NCBI RefSeq assembly: GCF_018380615.1
Contig: NZ_JAGYVZ010000010.1
Coordinates: 1 to 64,000, forward strand
Direction of reading: 5' to 3'
Source of the DNA: Flavobacterium psychroterrae
GTDB taxonomy: Bacteria > Bacteroidota > Bacteroidia > Flavobacteriales > Flavobacteriaceae
Length of the DNA: 64,000 nt
Shown: one piece after another, positions 36,165 through 42,964 of the stretch
How the letters are laid out: every line of letters starts with the position of its first letter
How positions within the stretch are numbered: the stretch's first letter is position 1
Notes under the pieces: model-generated
The model's input: only the letters and a program-made list of their open reading frames with translations
Database searches by the model: none
What the model was told of the DNA's origin: nothing
Program-made: the position numbers and the translations under genes

Positions 36165-36557
36165 CTATTTTTCATTCAATAATTTCTCGACATATTCAAA
36201 TTTTTCTTTTTCAACCTGAACTAAACGTTCGTAAAGTTCAATCACTTTATCAAGTGGATTGAAATTGCAAGAATTATTTCCAAAATTCCCAAAGTTTCCT
36301 TGACTATCGTGAAAAGTATTAAAATAATTGATCATATTTTCTTCTGAAAAACTTTTTATTGCTTCTGCGGTTACGCCAAGTGCTTTTGCTACTTCAATTA
36401 GTTTTTCTTCGTCTATAGTTTCGCTATTTTCAATGGCAGATATTGTTTGCTGGCTCATGCCCAAGGCTTGTGCCAAAGCTTCTTGTTTCATATCTCGTAG
36501 TTCACGAATACGGCTAATTTTTCGCCCTATATGATTTAGTTTTATTGCTGTGCTCAT
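36165..36557 (-). CDS. Xre-family transcriptional regulator
   Basis: A 130-residue DNA-binding protein: HTH_3 domain at about 8-65 (LGRKISRIRELRDMKQEALAQ-like start, MSQQTISAIENSETIDEEKL) followed by an asparagine-rich linker (GNFGNFGNNSCNFN) and a charged helix. This architecture is found in many Bacteroidota regulators of unknown target. It has its own promoter region to the right, 36558-36846, which contains the motif CGTACGATAC-like inverted words but no site I can prove. Confidence 0.88.
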   Translation of the reverse strand: MSTAIKLNHIGRKISRIRELRDMKQEALAQALGMSQQTISAIENSETIDEEKLIEVAKALGVTAEAIKSFSEENMINYFNTFHDSQGNFGNFGNNSCNFNPLDKVIELYERLVQVEKEKFEYVEKLLNEK

Positions 36558-36846
36558 AATTCAAAGGTATTTAAAATTCTTTTACAAAATAGTTTTTGGT
36601 ACAAAACAAGATTGTTTCCGTACGATACAATTTTGTGTCGTTTAGCAGTTAACAAAAATACAATTTTTCTTATAAAAATAATAAAGTAAAAATGTTTCCT
36701 TTTATGAAATCAAAATCTCTAATCTAGCCCCGATTGAAGCGGCATCCTTTTTACTGTTTTTTCAACAGAAAAAGATATAGCGGAAAGCGGGACAATTGGT
36801 CTTTTGAAAAGGAGAATTTCTGCTCCTGATTTTTCAGATTCCTAAA
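36558..36846. other. Intergenic, 289 bases
   Basis: Upstream DNA of the Xre gene. TACAAAACAAG...CGTACGATACAATTTTGTG around 36600-36640 includes TACAAAA/TTTTGTG words that could be an autoregulatory site. No gene seen. Confidence 0.35.
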
Positions 36847-37872
36847 TTAATGACGATTATCACATTGAATATAAATGTCTTCGTTTGATTTGTCGATAAG
36901 CGATATTGCAGAACATCCGAATGATTCATATGCAAAACCAAAAACAACTGGAGGTTTGTTCTTAAAAAGCTTGCCTGTGTACTGTATTGCGACATTATCG
37001 CCGTTTTGATAGTTTAAAGGTGCTGCTGACAAACTTTCGCCTTCTATGAACATTTTTTCAATAATGATTTTTTTTGTTTTTGAGTCAATAACAATCAAAC
37101 GTCTCGAGCCTACTTCCTTTAAATTATTTAAATATTCCTGCAGGAAATATTCAAAACTGTCGGTTTTATACGCATATGTATTTCCTAAAGGCTTGTTTTT
37201 TAAATCGGCAAGATCTTCTTTTTTAATTGATTTTGAAGGATATTCTTTAATCGAAACTTTCTTCCATAACATTGGCGTTAATTGTTGTTTTGTAAATGGA
37301 TTTTCTTTACCAACGTAAACCAAAACATCAGCGTAATAATTGCTAAATCCGTTTAATGATTGTGTGTTGATTTCAAACCCAATCATGTAATAATATTTTG
37401 GATAAGGCCAATCTTCTTCAGATGAATAACCATTTAATAATGCGGTGGCTTTGAGGCTTTTTACAGCAAATGAAGCCAGTTTGTTTTTACTATAATCGTA
37501 AACAAACAAAGAATCATTTTCAGAAATATTTGTTTTCGAAAGAAATCGGTTTCTGTATTTCGGTTCTAACGTAAAAGACTTTGCGGCTTGCTTTCCCATT
37601 TTTTCGATATTAGGCAAAGCAAGTGTGTCTGAAGCGTTATCATTTAAAGGATAAATATCCGAAAGGGAAACAAATGCTACATTACTGCTGTCTTTGTAAG
37701 TAACAGTAAAAAGATTGATGCTTTCTTTTCTGGGAGTTTCTTCGGTTAGTATGGAGTCATTTTCGGTCGTAGTTTTGGCTAAATGTGGTTTGTTACTTTT
37801 AGTTTCTTGTTTATTGTTACAAGATAAAATAAGAAACGAAGCCAGTACAATTGTGTATTTTTTGATATTCAT
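36847..37872 (-). CDS. Lipoprotein, unknown
   Basis: A 341-residue exported lipoprotein: MNIKKYTIVLASFLILSC lipobox with the cysteine at position 18, then a serine/threonine-rich linker and a globular part with SKNKLASFAVKSLKATALLNG and AVQYTGKLFKNKP-like wording. I recognise no domain. It is the last of four minus-strand genes (39323 to 36847). Confidence 0.7.
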   Translation of the reverse strand: MNIKKYTIVLASFLILSCNNKQETKSNKPHLAKTTTENDSILTEETPRKESINLFTVTYKDSSNVAFVSLSDIYPLNDNASDTLALPNIEKMGKQAAKSFTLEPKYRNRFLSKTNISENDSLFVYDYSKNKLASFAVKSLKATALLNGYSSEEDWPYPKYYYMIGFEINTQSLNGFSNYYADVLVYVGKENPFTKQQLTPMLWKKVSIKEYPSKSIKKEDLADLKNKPLGNTYAYKTDSFEYFLQEYLNNLKEVGSRRLIVIDSKTKKIIIEKMFIEGESLSAAPLNYQNGDNVAIQYTGKLFKNKPPVVFGFAYESFGCSAISLIDKSNEDIYIQCDNRH

Positions 37873-37878
37873 AAAATT

Positions 37879-38232
37879 TTATTTAGAAACTACGATTAAG
37901 AAAAATACAATGGATACAATTAATAAAATCAATCCAATGATCAGCAATATGTCATCTTCGATTGTGGGGATGTTTTTTTTAAGGAGCGAAAATCGATGAA
38001 TTAACAACCCAATTTCATAACACAATAAAAATGCTATTAATACTAATAAACCATAGAGTTTTTCTAATCCTCCGCTTCCGCTAAATGCGCCTTCATGTCC
38101 AAACCACGCAATAATAAGAGCAAGCGGAACAATTAACAATGCTAATTTTATAAGTATTGGGCTTCCTTTCCAGAACAATAATGCAATCAGCGCGACTATA
38201 GGAATTAGTAACCAGCGAAGTAATAGGGTCAT
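37879..38232 (-). CDS. Membrane protein, unknown
   Basis: A 117-residue hydrophobic protein with four membrane helices (about 4-20, 27-44, 62-80, 94-115). It lies six bases before the lipoprotein gene and 16 bases after the next membrane-protein gene, so all are likely one operon. No family recognised. Confidence 0.68.
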   Translation of the reverse strand: MTLLLRWLLIPIVALIALLFWKGSPILIKLALLIVPLALIIAWFGHEGAFSGSGGLEKLYGLLVLIAFLLCYEIGLLIHRFSLLKKNIPTIEDDILLIIGLILLIVSIVFFLIVVSK

Positions 38233-38248
38233 ATTGTTTCGTTTTTAG

Positions 38249-38713
38249 TTAATTCAATTGTTTTATATGCTCTTTATTTTTTAAAATAAATTTAAAAACT
38301 ACTACTGTAATAATGGATAAAAGCGAAATTGGCAAAAAAGAAATCGAAAGTGTATAATAAAGCTCTTCCTTAAATCTATAAGTACTCCACGACGATTCGC
38401 GATCTACAAAAATGGTATAATTCCAGAAAAACCAAACTAAAATTAAGAATATTAGTTCAATTATACTTTTTAAAGTCATGTTTTTAATGAACGAAAGTAT
38501 CAGAAATACAATCGTTAGGAAAATGGCAGTTATCAATGACATAAAAAATGCATCTTGAAAAAACGAGCAATCTAAGCATCCGCTTGATATGCTGGCAGAA
38601 AATTTTCCAACAGACCAGTAAATTTCTAACAGAGTTGATGCGAAAATGATTAATCCAATAAAAAGGTTTTTTTTAAGAAATTGGATTGTTTTATTTTGAG
38701 AAAGTAATTTCAT
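38249..38713 (-). CDS. Membrane protein, unknown
   Basis: A 154-residue protein with four membrane helices (about 14-32, 50-70, 79-97, 120-140) and a cysteine pair (SGCLDCSFF, about 39-47) outside the first helix. It belongs to the small minus-strand operon. No family recognised. Confidence 0.68.
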   Translation of the reverse strand: MKLLSQNKTIQFLKKNLFIGLIIFASTLLEIYWSVGKFSASISSGCLDCSFFQDAFFMSLITAIFLTIVFLILSFIKNMTLKSIIELIFLILVWFFWNYTIFVDRESSWSTYRFKEELYYTLSISFLPISLLSIITVVVFKFILKNKEHIKQLN

Positions 38714-38723
38714 GTATTTTAAA

Positions 38724-39323
38724 CTATTTGTCGGTTTTTACATTCTCAATATAATGTTCTACAATATTTAAAAATTCATCTTTGCATAAAAAGCGTTTAA
38801 AAAATTCCTCTAGAGTTCCTTCATTATTTATTTCCTGAAAAAAAACTTCATGATCTGTTCCATAAACAGTTGGGTTTTCGGGAATAGGATCGGTCAAACA
38901 GACAAAATATTGATCAGGAAATCCGTAAGAATAGCAAATGCATATAAAATCTAAATCTCCCGCAACTATGGTTTCCCTGATTTCATGTTGATCTACAAGT
39001 CCATCTAATTCTTCAAAATCAGCGGAATCTTTTTTAAATGGCGTAAAGAGAAAATTTCTGTAAAATGATTGTCCGTATGGAATTTCATGATCAGAAAAAA
39101 AATGATCGAGCAAATTATTATAAAAAGCTTTTTTGTCAGTAGAGTACAAGTGCAGATTGTTAGTATAAAATTCATCAACACCAAATAATTCATCTCCGAA
39201 ATCATTAGGATATAAAGGATGTTTGAATTCAATTGATTGCAAATCTTCTTGTAGTGATTTTCCTTTTACATTGTCGATGTTTCCACCCAATTTTTGAATT
39301 TGAATCAGTATTTCCTCTTTCAT
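38724..39323 (-). CDS. Probable SUKH/SMI1-KNR4-like protein
   Basis: A 199-residue acidic soluble protein. ISIEFKHPLYPNDFGDELFG-like wording, LDFICICYSYGFPDQYFVCL and PTVYGTDHEVFFQEI (tryptophan/phenylalanine- and acid-rich) resemble the SUKH superfamily, which includes many immunity proteins against polymorphic toxins. The identification is by feel, not by a defined motif. It leads the minus-strand operon with the two membrane proteins and the lipoprotein. Confidence 0.5.
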   Translation of the reverse strand: MKEEILIQIQKLGGNIDNVKGKSLQEDLQSIEFKHPLYPNDFGDELFGVDEFYTNNLHLYSTDKKAFYNNLLDHFFSDHEIPYGQSFYRNFLFTPFKKDSADFEELDGLVDQHEIRETIVAGDLDFICICYSYGFPDQYFVCLTDPIPENPTVYGTDHEVFFQEINNEGTLEEFFKRFLCKDEFLNIVEHYIENVKTDK

Positions 39324-39485
39324 AATTTCTGTTTAAAATTTAAAACAATTAATACAAAAATATAAAACCTAAGTAAAACAATATCTTTAAAAAAGTTATA
39401 AGTGTATTGCTCTTAATTTCAATACTTAACGTTGTGGTAATGATCTGAAACTTTAAATTATTAACTTTAAGAAAAAATTAAAGTT

Positions 39486-39662
39486 ATGGAAATCAATTGG
39501 ATAATAATAGGAATTGTAGTTGCGGTTGTAATTGTCTTAGTAATATTTACAGCAAAAAAGAATCAGAAAGAAAAAAAGAAAATGACCGATTTGTTTAATA
39601 ACGATTTTAAGAAAATAGAAGAGGACGAACCAAATCCTGATAATAATGCTGGGGAGAGATAA
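39486..39662 (+). CDS. Small single-pass membrane protein
   Basis: About 58 residues: a membrane helix at the N-terminus (MEINWIIIGIVVAVVIVLVI) and a charged cytoplasmic tail rich in K and then D/E (NQKEKKKM...IEEDEPNPDNN). This layout is common in Flavobacteriia small proteins. The coordinate of the start may be off by one base; I read the frame from the stop at 39660-39662. Shorter than most gene finders' limits. Confidence 0.55.
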   Translation: MEINWIIIGIVVAVVIVLVIFTAKKNQKEKKKMTDLFNNDFKKIEEDEPNPDNNAGER

Positions 39663-39802
39663 TATTTATTTAATTTTCTAAAGTATCGTTTCTCTTAATA
39701 AGGTACCAGTTCTTCAGGACTATTGTGAAATTTGAAATAAGTATGATAAAAATGAATTTGATTAAAGTTATGGTAATGTATTCTGAAAGACCATCCATTA
39801 TA

Positions 39803-40060
39803 TCAGGTATTTCGTTTGTGGATTTTTTTGAAACAGAATTTGATAAAATAAAAAGTGCAGCCCAGAAGCCAAAAAAAAAAGAGTATTAAATAAAACATCA
39901 TAGACATTTTTGTATTGAGAAAATAAAAAATTCCCGAGAAAATGACACTTATTATCGTAAAAAAAAATAAAAAAGTAATAAGTGGTTTAGTAAAAAAGTC
40001 TATTATTTGTATGTTATGATTATTTTGGGAGGTGATAAAAGCACCAATAACTATAATCAT
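39803..40060 (-). CDS. Small membrane protein, unknown
   Basis: An 85-residue hydrophobic protein with two membrane helices (about 25-46, 53-75) and a lysine-rich end (FKKIHKRNT). It is the last gene before the prophage. It could be a fragment of a longer protein: the N-terminus starts in the middle of a weak hydrophobic region. Confidence 0.45.
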   Translation of the reverse strand: MIIVIGAFITSQNNHNIQIIDFFTKPLITFLFFFTIISVIFSGIFYFLNTKMSMMFYLILFFFWLLGCTFYFIKFCFKKIHKRNT

Positions 40061-40171
40061 TGCTAATGAAAGTAGCGTAGATTGAATTATGTGTAGAAAG
40101 CTTCTACTTGTTTTTTCTTCGATTTATTAAATAAATTGTTGTAAACAAATATATTATTACAAGTTAAAATA

Positions 40172-40209
40172 AAAAAACCGTATTCCAATTAAGTAATACG
40201 GTTTTTTTT
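40172..40209 (-). terminator. Terminator of the displaced tRNA end
   Basis: AAACCGTATT / AATACGGTTT with T-run. On the minus strand this hairpin follows the tRNA-like fragment at 40210-40225, so it probably ended tRNA-Ala before the prophage came in. Confidence 0.8.
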
Positions 40210-40225
40210 GTGGAGAATACCGGAT
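40210..40225. other. attL: displaced 3' end of tRNA-Ala
   Basis: GTGGAGAATACCGGAT repeats the tRNA 3' end at 63439-63454 with one change. The base change means the displaced end is no longer under selection. Confidence 0.8.
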
Positions 40226-40388
40226 ACTTTTTACTTATAATTCCTTTTAAAATATCCTCTTAACCCCCTATTTGCGTTGCAATAAAAATGTTTTTTTATA
40301 TATAATGACACGGACTTGACACTATGTCAACCGTTTTAAATTCATGATTTTCATGTCTTTACAATAGCGGAGCAGTTGTATAAAACTC

Positions 40389-40473
40389 GTTAGATAAAAT
40401 GAAGAGGGCTTTCTGTGAGTTGGTTTGCGATTAGCAAACAAATGAACAAAAAGCCCTCTTCATTTTATCTAAC
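40389..40473. repeat. Perfect 24-bp inverted repeat with inner hairpin
   Basis: The arm 40389-40412 (GTTAGATAAAATGAAG...GGCTTT) is exactly complementary to 40450-40473. The 37-base loop has its own GTTTGC / GCAAAC stem (40423-40428 with 40434-40439). A structured RNA, a cruciform or a mini-transposon remnant are possible. Confidence 0.9.
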
Positions 40474-40493
40474 CCCTTATTAAACACCATTGG

Positions 40494-40543
40494 ACTGTAA
40501 TTATTCAACATTTAATTTACGCTCCCGTACTGTAATTATTCAA
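40494..40543 (+). repeat. Two ACTGTAATTATTCAA direct repeats
   Basis: Exact 15-base copies at 40494-40508 and 40529-40543, 35 bases apart. Confidence 0.75.
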
Positions 40544-40709
40544 AAGCTTTATTTTAATAGGTTGGAAAAAAAATCGTTTAACTCGTCTGCTACACGCTTT
40601 CGTACGGCGATTTTTTACCCCTGTCCCCCTTTTTGCTTCTTAAATTCCTGATTTTTTGCTCTCTCCTTTTTTTCCTTTATATCCTATATTCTTTCTTTTA
40701 TAAAAAAAA

Positions 40710-40813
40710 TGTAAACATTATAAACAATTGTAAAATAAGCAACAAAAACAAGGGTTTAGACTTGTTTATAAATTTGTTTACATTTTTTTTTGTTTACAAA
40801 AAAAATGTAAACA
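40710..40813. promoter_or_regulatory. Left cluster of TGTAAACA/TGTTTACA motifs
   Basis: TGTAAACA at 40710-40717 and 40806-40813, TGTTTACA at 40775-40782 and 40791-40798, and related TTGTTTATAAA near 40763. The same words recur at the right end (61977-62114). Likely binding sites of integrase, excisionase or a replication protein. Confidence 0.6.
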
Positions 40814-40893
40814 TTTAAAAAAGGCAAAAAAATAAGCCAAAAACTAAATTTTGGCTTTATTTAAAAATGTATTTACTGGCTCATTAATTCCAG

Positions 40894-41250
40894 TTATACG
40901 TTAATCTTACTATCTGTTCTAATCTTTTTTTCTTCTTGGCAATCTTGGAGTTGCTGTTTTAATTCTGCAATTTCTTTGTTTTTGTACTCTAACAATTCTA
41001 CTGCCATTAGATTATCTACTTTATTTTCTTGTATGTTCCGCAACATTTCACCTTTTCCTGTTAAAAGCCATTCGAAATTAAATTCGATATTTTCGTAAAT
41101 TTTAATAATAAAATCGACTTTAGGAAGTGTTCCTTTTCTATAATTTCTAATGTTAGCTTCATTAATACCTATTTTTTTTGCAAATTTAGAATTATTACCA
41201 TCAAAAAGTTTTTCAATTAACTCATTGATTCTTATTGAAATAGGGTTCAT
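40894..41250 (-). CDS. Phage CI-like repressor (Xre family)
   Basis: A 118-residue protein: helix-turn-helix at about 7-55 (LIEKLFDGNNSKFAKKIGIN, ANIRNYRKGTLPKVDF), then FNFEWLLTGKGEML, typical of Bacteroidota phage repressors, and a C-terminal coiled coil (LLEYKNKEIAELKQQLQD) for dimerisation. It is divergent from the early genes at 41431. The 23-bp operator-like word is found twice upstream or in its own coding region, so self-control is likely. Confidence 0.85.
   Translation of the reverse strand: MNPISIRINELIEKLFDGNNSKFAKKIGINEANIRNYRKGTLPKVDFIIKIYENIEFNFEWLLTGKGEMLRNIQENKVDNLMAVELLEYKNKEIAELKQQLQDCQEEKKIRTDSKINV
41070..41092. promoter_or_regulatory. Operator-like copy inside the repressor gene
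   Basis: The same 23 bases as at 41272-41294, beginning ATTCGAAATTAAATTCGAT, lie within the repressor's coding region (encoding part of ENIEFNFEWLL). Confidence 0.6.
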
Positions 41251-41271
41251 AAAATTTTATAAATTAAAATT

Positions 41272-41325
41272 ATTCGAAATTAAATTCGATATTTACTTTT
41301 TTATTCGAAATAAGTTTCGATATTT
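41272..41325. promoter_or_regulatory. Two operator-like repeats between repressor and early genes
   Basis: ATTCGAAATTAAATTCGAT at 41272-41290 and ATTCGAAATAAGTTTCGAT at 41303-41321, each an imperfect palindrome followed by ATTT. They are 31 bases apart, three helical turns, and lie in the divergent promoter region. Confidence 0.7.
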
Positions 41326-41430
41326 GTTATCGAAAGCGGATAGAAACCCACTTAAAAACGGATTAAAAACGACCTGCAATATACAAATTAATGGAGTACA
41401 ATACTCTCATTAATATATAATTCAAAACTA

Positions 41431-41886
41431 ATGCCAATTATGAACGATAAAGAAAAATTTTTAGAGGTAGAATATATTGATGGTGAAGGTCGTCCAGTAA
41501 CATTAAAAATGTTTGATGGTACCAAAATATCAATAGGCAAAAATGTTCAGGATTTTTATTTTAAACTACTAGAATTACCTGTTAGTCACCGTTGCCAAAT
41601 ATTGAATTTAGATATTAATGAATTACAAAAATTCATTAAAGAGCATACTAAATTTTACAATGAGAAATTGATTAGTGAATTTAATAAAGTTTGGTTATGG
41701 ACGTTAACCGACGATTTATGTGATTTTCATGATAAAGAAATAAACAATGAATTATTTGAAGTTGCATTAAATAAAAAACAAATAATTGGGAAATTAAAAA
41801 GAAACACATTTGACACATTTGAAGTGTTTAAGATGTTGGATTTTTTTAAAAATCATGATGAAATCAAAGAACATTATTTAGAATAA
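41431..41886 (+). CDS. Early prophage protein, unknown
   Basis: A 151-residue soluble, acidic/lysine-rich protein, first gene rightward from the operators. Strand-rich start (FLEVEYIDGEGRPVTLKMFDGTKISIGKN) and helical end (DTFEVFKMLDFFKNHDE). A nearby start at 41440 is equally good. No family known to me. Confidence 0.65.
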   Translation: MPIMNDKEKFLEVEYIDGEGRPVTLKMFDGTKISIGKNVQDFYFKLLELPVSHRCQILNLDINELQKFIKEHTKFYNEKLISEFNKVWLWTLTDDLCDFHDKEINNELFEVALNKKQIIGKLKRNTFDTFEVFKMLDFFKNHDEIKEHYLE

Positions 41887-41930
41887 TTAAAATCATTGAC
41901 TTTGTTCATAGAAATATTGAAACCCTTATA

Positions 41931-41969
41931 AAACAAAAGCGGAGCAATGCCCCGCCTAGTTTTGTTATT
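41931..41969 (+). terminator. Structured hairpin after the first early gene
   Basis: Outer pairing AACAAAA / TTTTGTT and inner GCGGAGC / GCCCCGC (one mismatch), with CTAG bulged on the 3' side. It may be a terminator with a weak T-run or a small structured RNA. Confidence 0.45.
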
Positions 41970-42179
41970 TGGTCATTAAATAAATTAAGAGTTTCGCAAA
42001 AGCGTCTCCTAATTGATATTCTACTGACCGTTTTACGTGTGGTAAAACTATAACATTTGTAACACTTTTCACATTAGCACAAACAACTGGTATTTGTATT
42101 TTCATACGCATTGATGGCGAAAAGATTGATTTACTTAACGCCAATCAGAAACGAATATAAGGGTTTCTTTTTCTAAAAG

Positions 42180-42239
42180 TAGATTTTTTTGATAACCGGT
42201 AGTTTCTGCAGAAAGAAGCGCATGCAAAAAAAATCTACA
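42180..42239. repeat. 60-bp dyad repeat, copy 1
   Basis: Starts GTAGATTTTTTTGATAACCG, has CTGCAG at the exact centre (positions 28-33 of the repeat, inside the palindrome TTTCTGCAGAAA) and ends GCATGCAAAAAAAATCTAC. It lies right before the gene at 42270. Outer arms can pair over 12 bases. Confidence 0.9.
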
Positions 42240-42269
42240 ATTTATTTATAAAAATAAAAAAGGATCATT

Positions 42270-42452
42270 ATGGATACAGACTTAAAAAAGACAAACAGGC
42301 GATACCGTTTGCATCGGAAAATAAAAGGTTTGTATCGTTATGACAGAAACAAAATTATATACGTCCCTAATAATGATGATCTAACAAATAAGTGTTTACG
42401 TGAGTTATACGAAAATTACAACTATTCAATCCAATTTGAAATACCGTCATAA
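42270..42452 (+). CDS. Small basic early protein
   Basis: A 60-residue protein, strongly basic at the N-terminus (KKTNRRYRLHRKIKGLYRYDR). It is one codon away from the next gene and so part of the early operon. Possibly DNA-binding; no family recognised. Confidence 0.6.
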   Translation: MDTDLKKTNRRYRLHRKIKGLYRYDRNKIIYVPNNDDLTNKCLRELYENYNYSIQFEIPS

Positions 42453-42707
42453 ATGATAACGTGCAACCAAAAAGAGATCATAATTGAAATTCTTGGAAAA
42501 CAATACTCTCCGAAAATAATTTCTCATTTATCTAATAAGAATATTTATAACTCGGACGGACATATTTATTCTACTAATTCGATTCAAAAAATTGTATCAG
42601 GAAAGCAACCAAACGATATTGTCGAACTTGAAATTGCAAAGCTTGTTGCAAAGGTTAAAAGACAAAAACAAAATGCTCAGGACACTAAAAATAAACTTTT
42701 GAAATAA
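42453..42707 (+). CDS. Putative HTH early regulator
   Basis: An 84-residue protein: IIIEILGKQYSPKIISHL and YSTNSIQKIVSGKQPND read as a helix-turn-helix in which SPKIISHLSNK and the SIQKIVSG helix would be the DNA-contact part, like Cro-type proteins. Directly joined to the previous gene and overlapping the next start by one base (TAATG). Confidence 0.6.
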   Translation: MITCNQKEIIIEILGKQYSPKIISHLSNKNIYNSDGHIYSTNSIQKIVSGKQPNDIVELEIAKLVAKVKRQKQNAQDTKNKLLK

Positions 42708-42901
42708 TGTCAATATTTACTCAAATACAACTGAAAACCTACATCGAAAGAATTGAATTGCAACGACACAATTTACCGCTTGCAACTGTTTTTACTGCTC
42801 AGCAAAAAAATGATTTAGACAGTCTCTACGATCAAATATTAAAAATATGTTACGCAACCTCCATAAAAGAAAAAGAAGTAATTGAACCCATCTGCTTATA
42901 A
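42707..42901 (+). CDS. Small early protein, unknown
   Basis: A 64-residue mostly helical protein (IQLKTYIERIELQRHNL, FTAQQKNDLDSLYDQILKI). Translationally coupled with the gene before, and followed by the primase-helicase gene 63 bases later. Function not known. Confidence 0.6.
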   Translation: MSIFTQIQLKTYIERIELQRHNLPLATVFTAQQKNDLDSLYDQILKICYATSIKEKEVIEPICL

Positions 42902-42964
42902 TAAAAATTAAGGATTTAGGCGAATAAATTACTACTAACAAACTACACTAACCGAAAAAACCTT

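Larger units (their letters stand above)
40226..40893. other. Left-end non-coding region of the prophage
   Basis: About 670 bases with no convincing gene. It holds the 24-bp inverted repeat (40389-40473), two ACTGTAATTATTCAA repeats (40494-40508, 40529-40543) and TGTAAACA/TGTTTACA motifs (40710, 40775, 40791, 40806). Such density suggests the excision/integration arm sites, an origin, or both. Confidence 0.6.
41887..42269. other. Early intergenic region with hairpin and 60-bp repeat
   Basis: 383 bases without a gene. It contains the hairpin at 41931-41969 and repeat copy 1 at 42180-42239. Confidence 0.6.

Noticed and set aside
40633..40818. 61-codon open frame in the left end of the prophage
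   Set aside because: Low-complexity F/L/K/N sequence made of T-runs and TGTTTACA motifs; no ribosome-binding stretch and no sensible start. Treated as non-coding.
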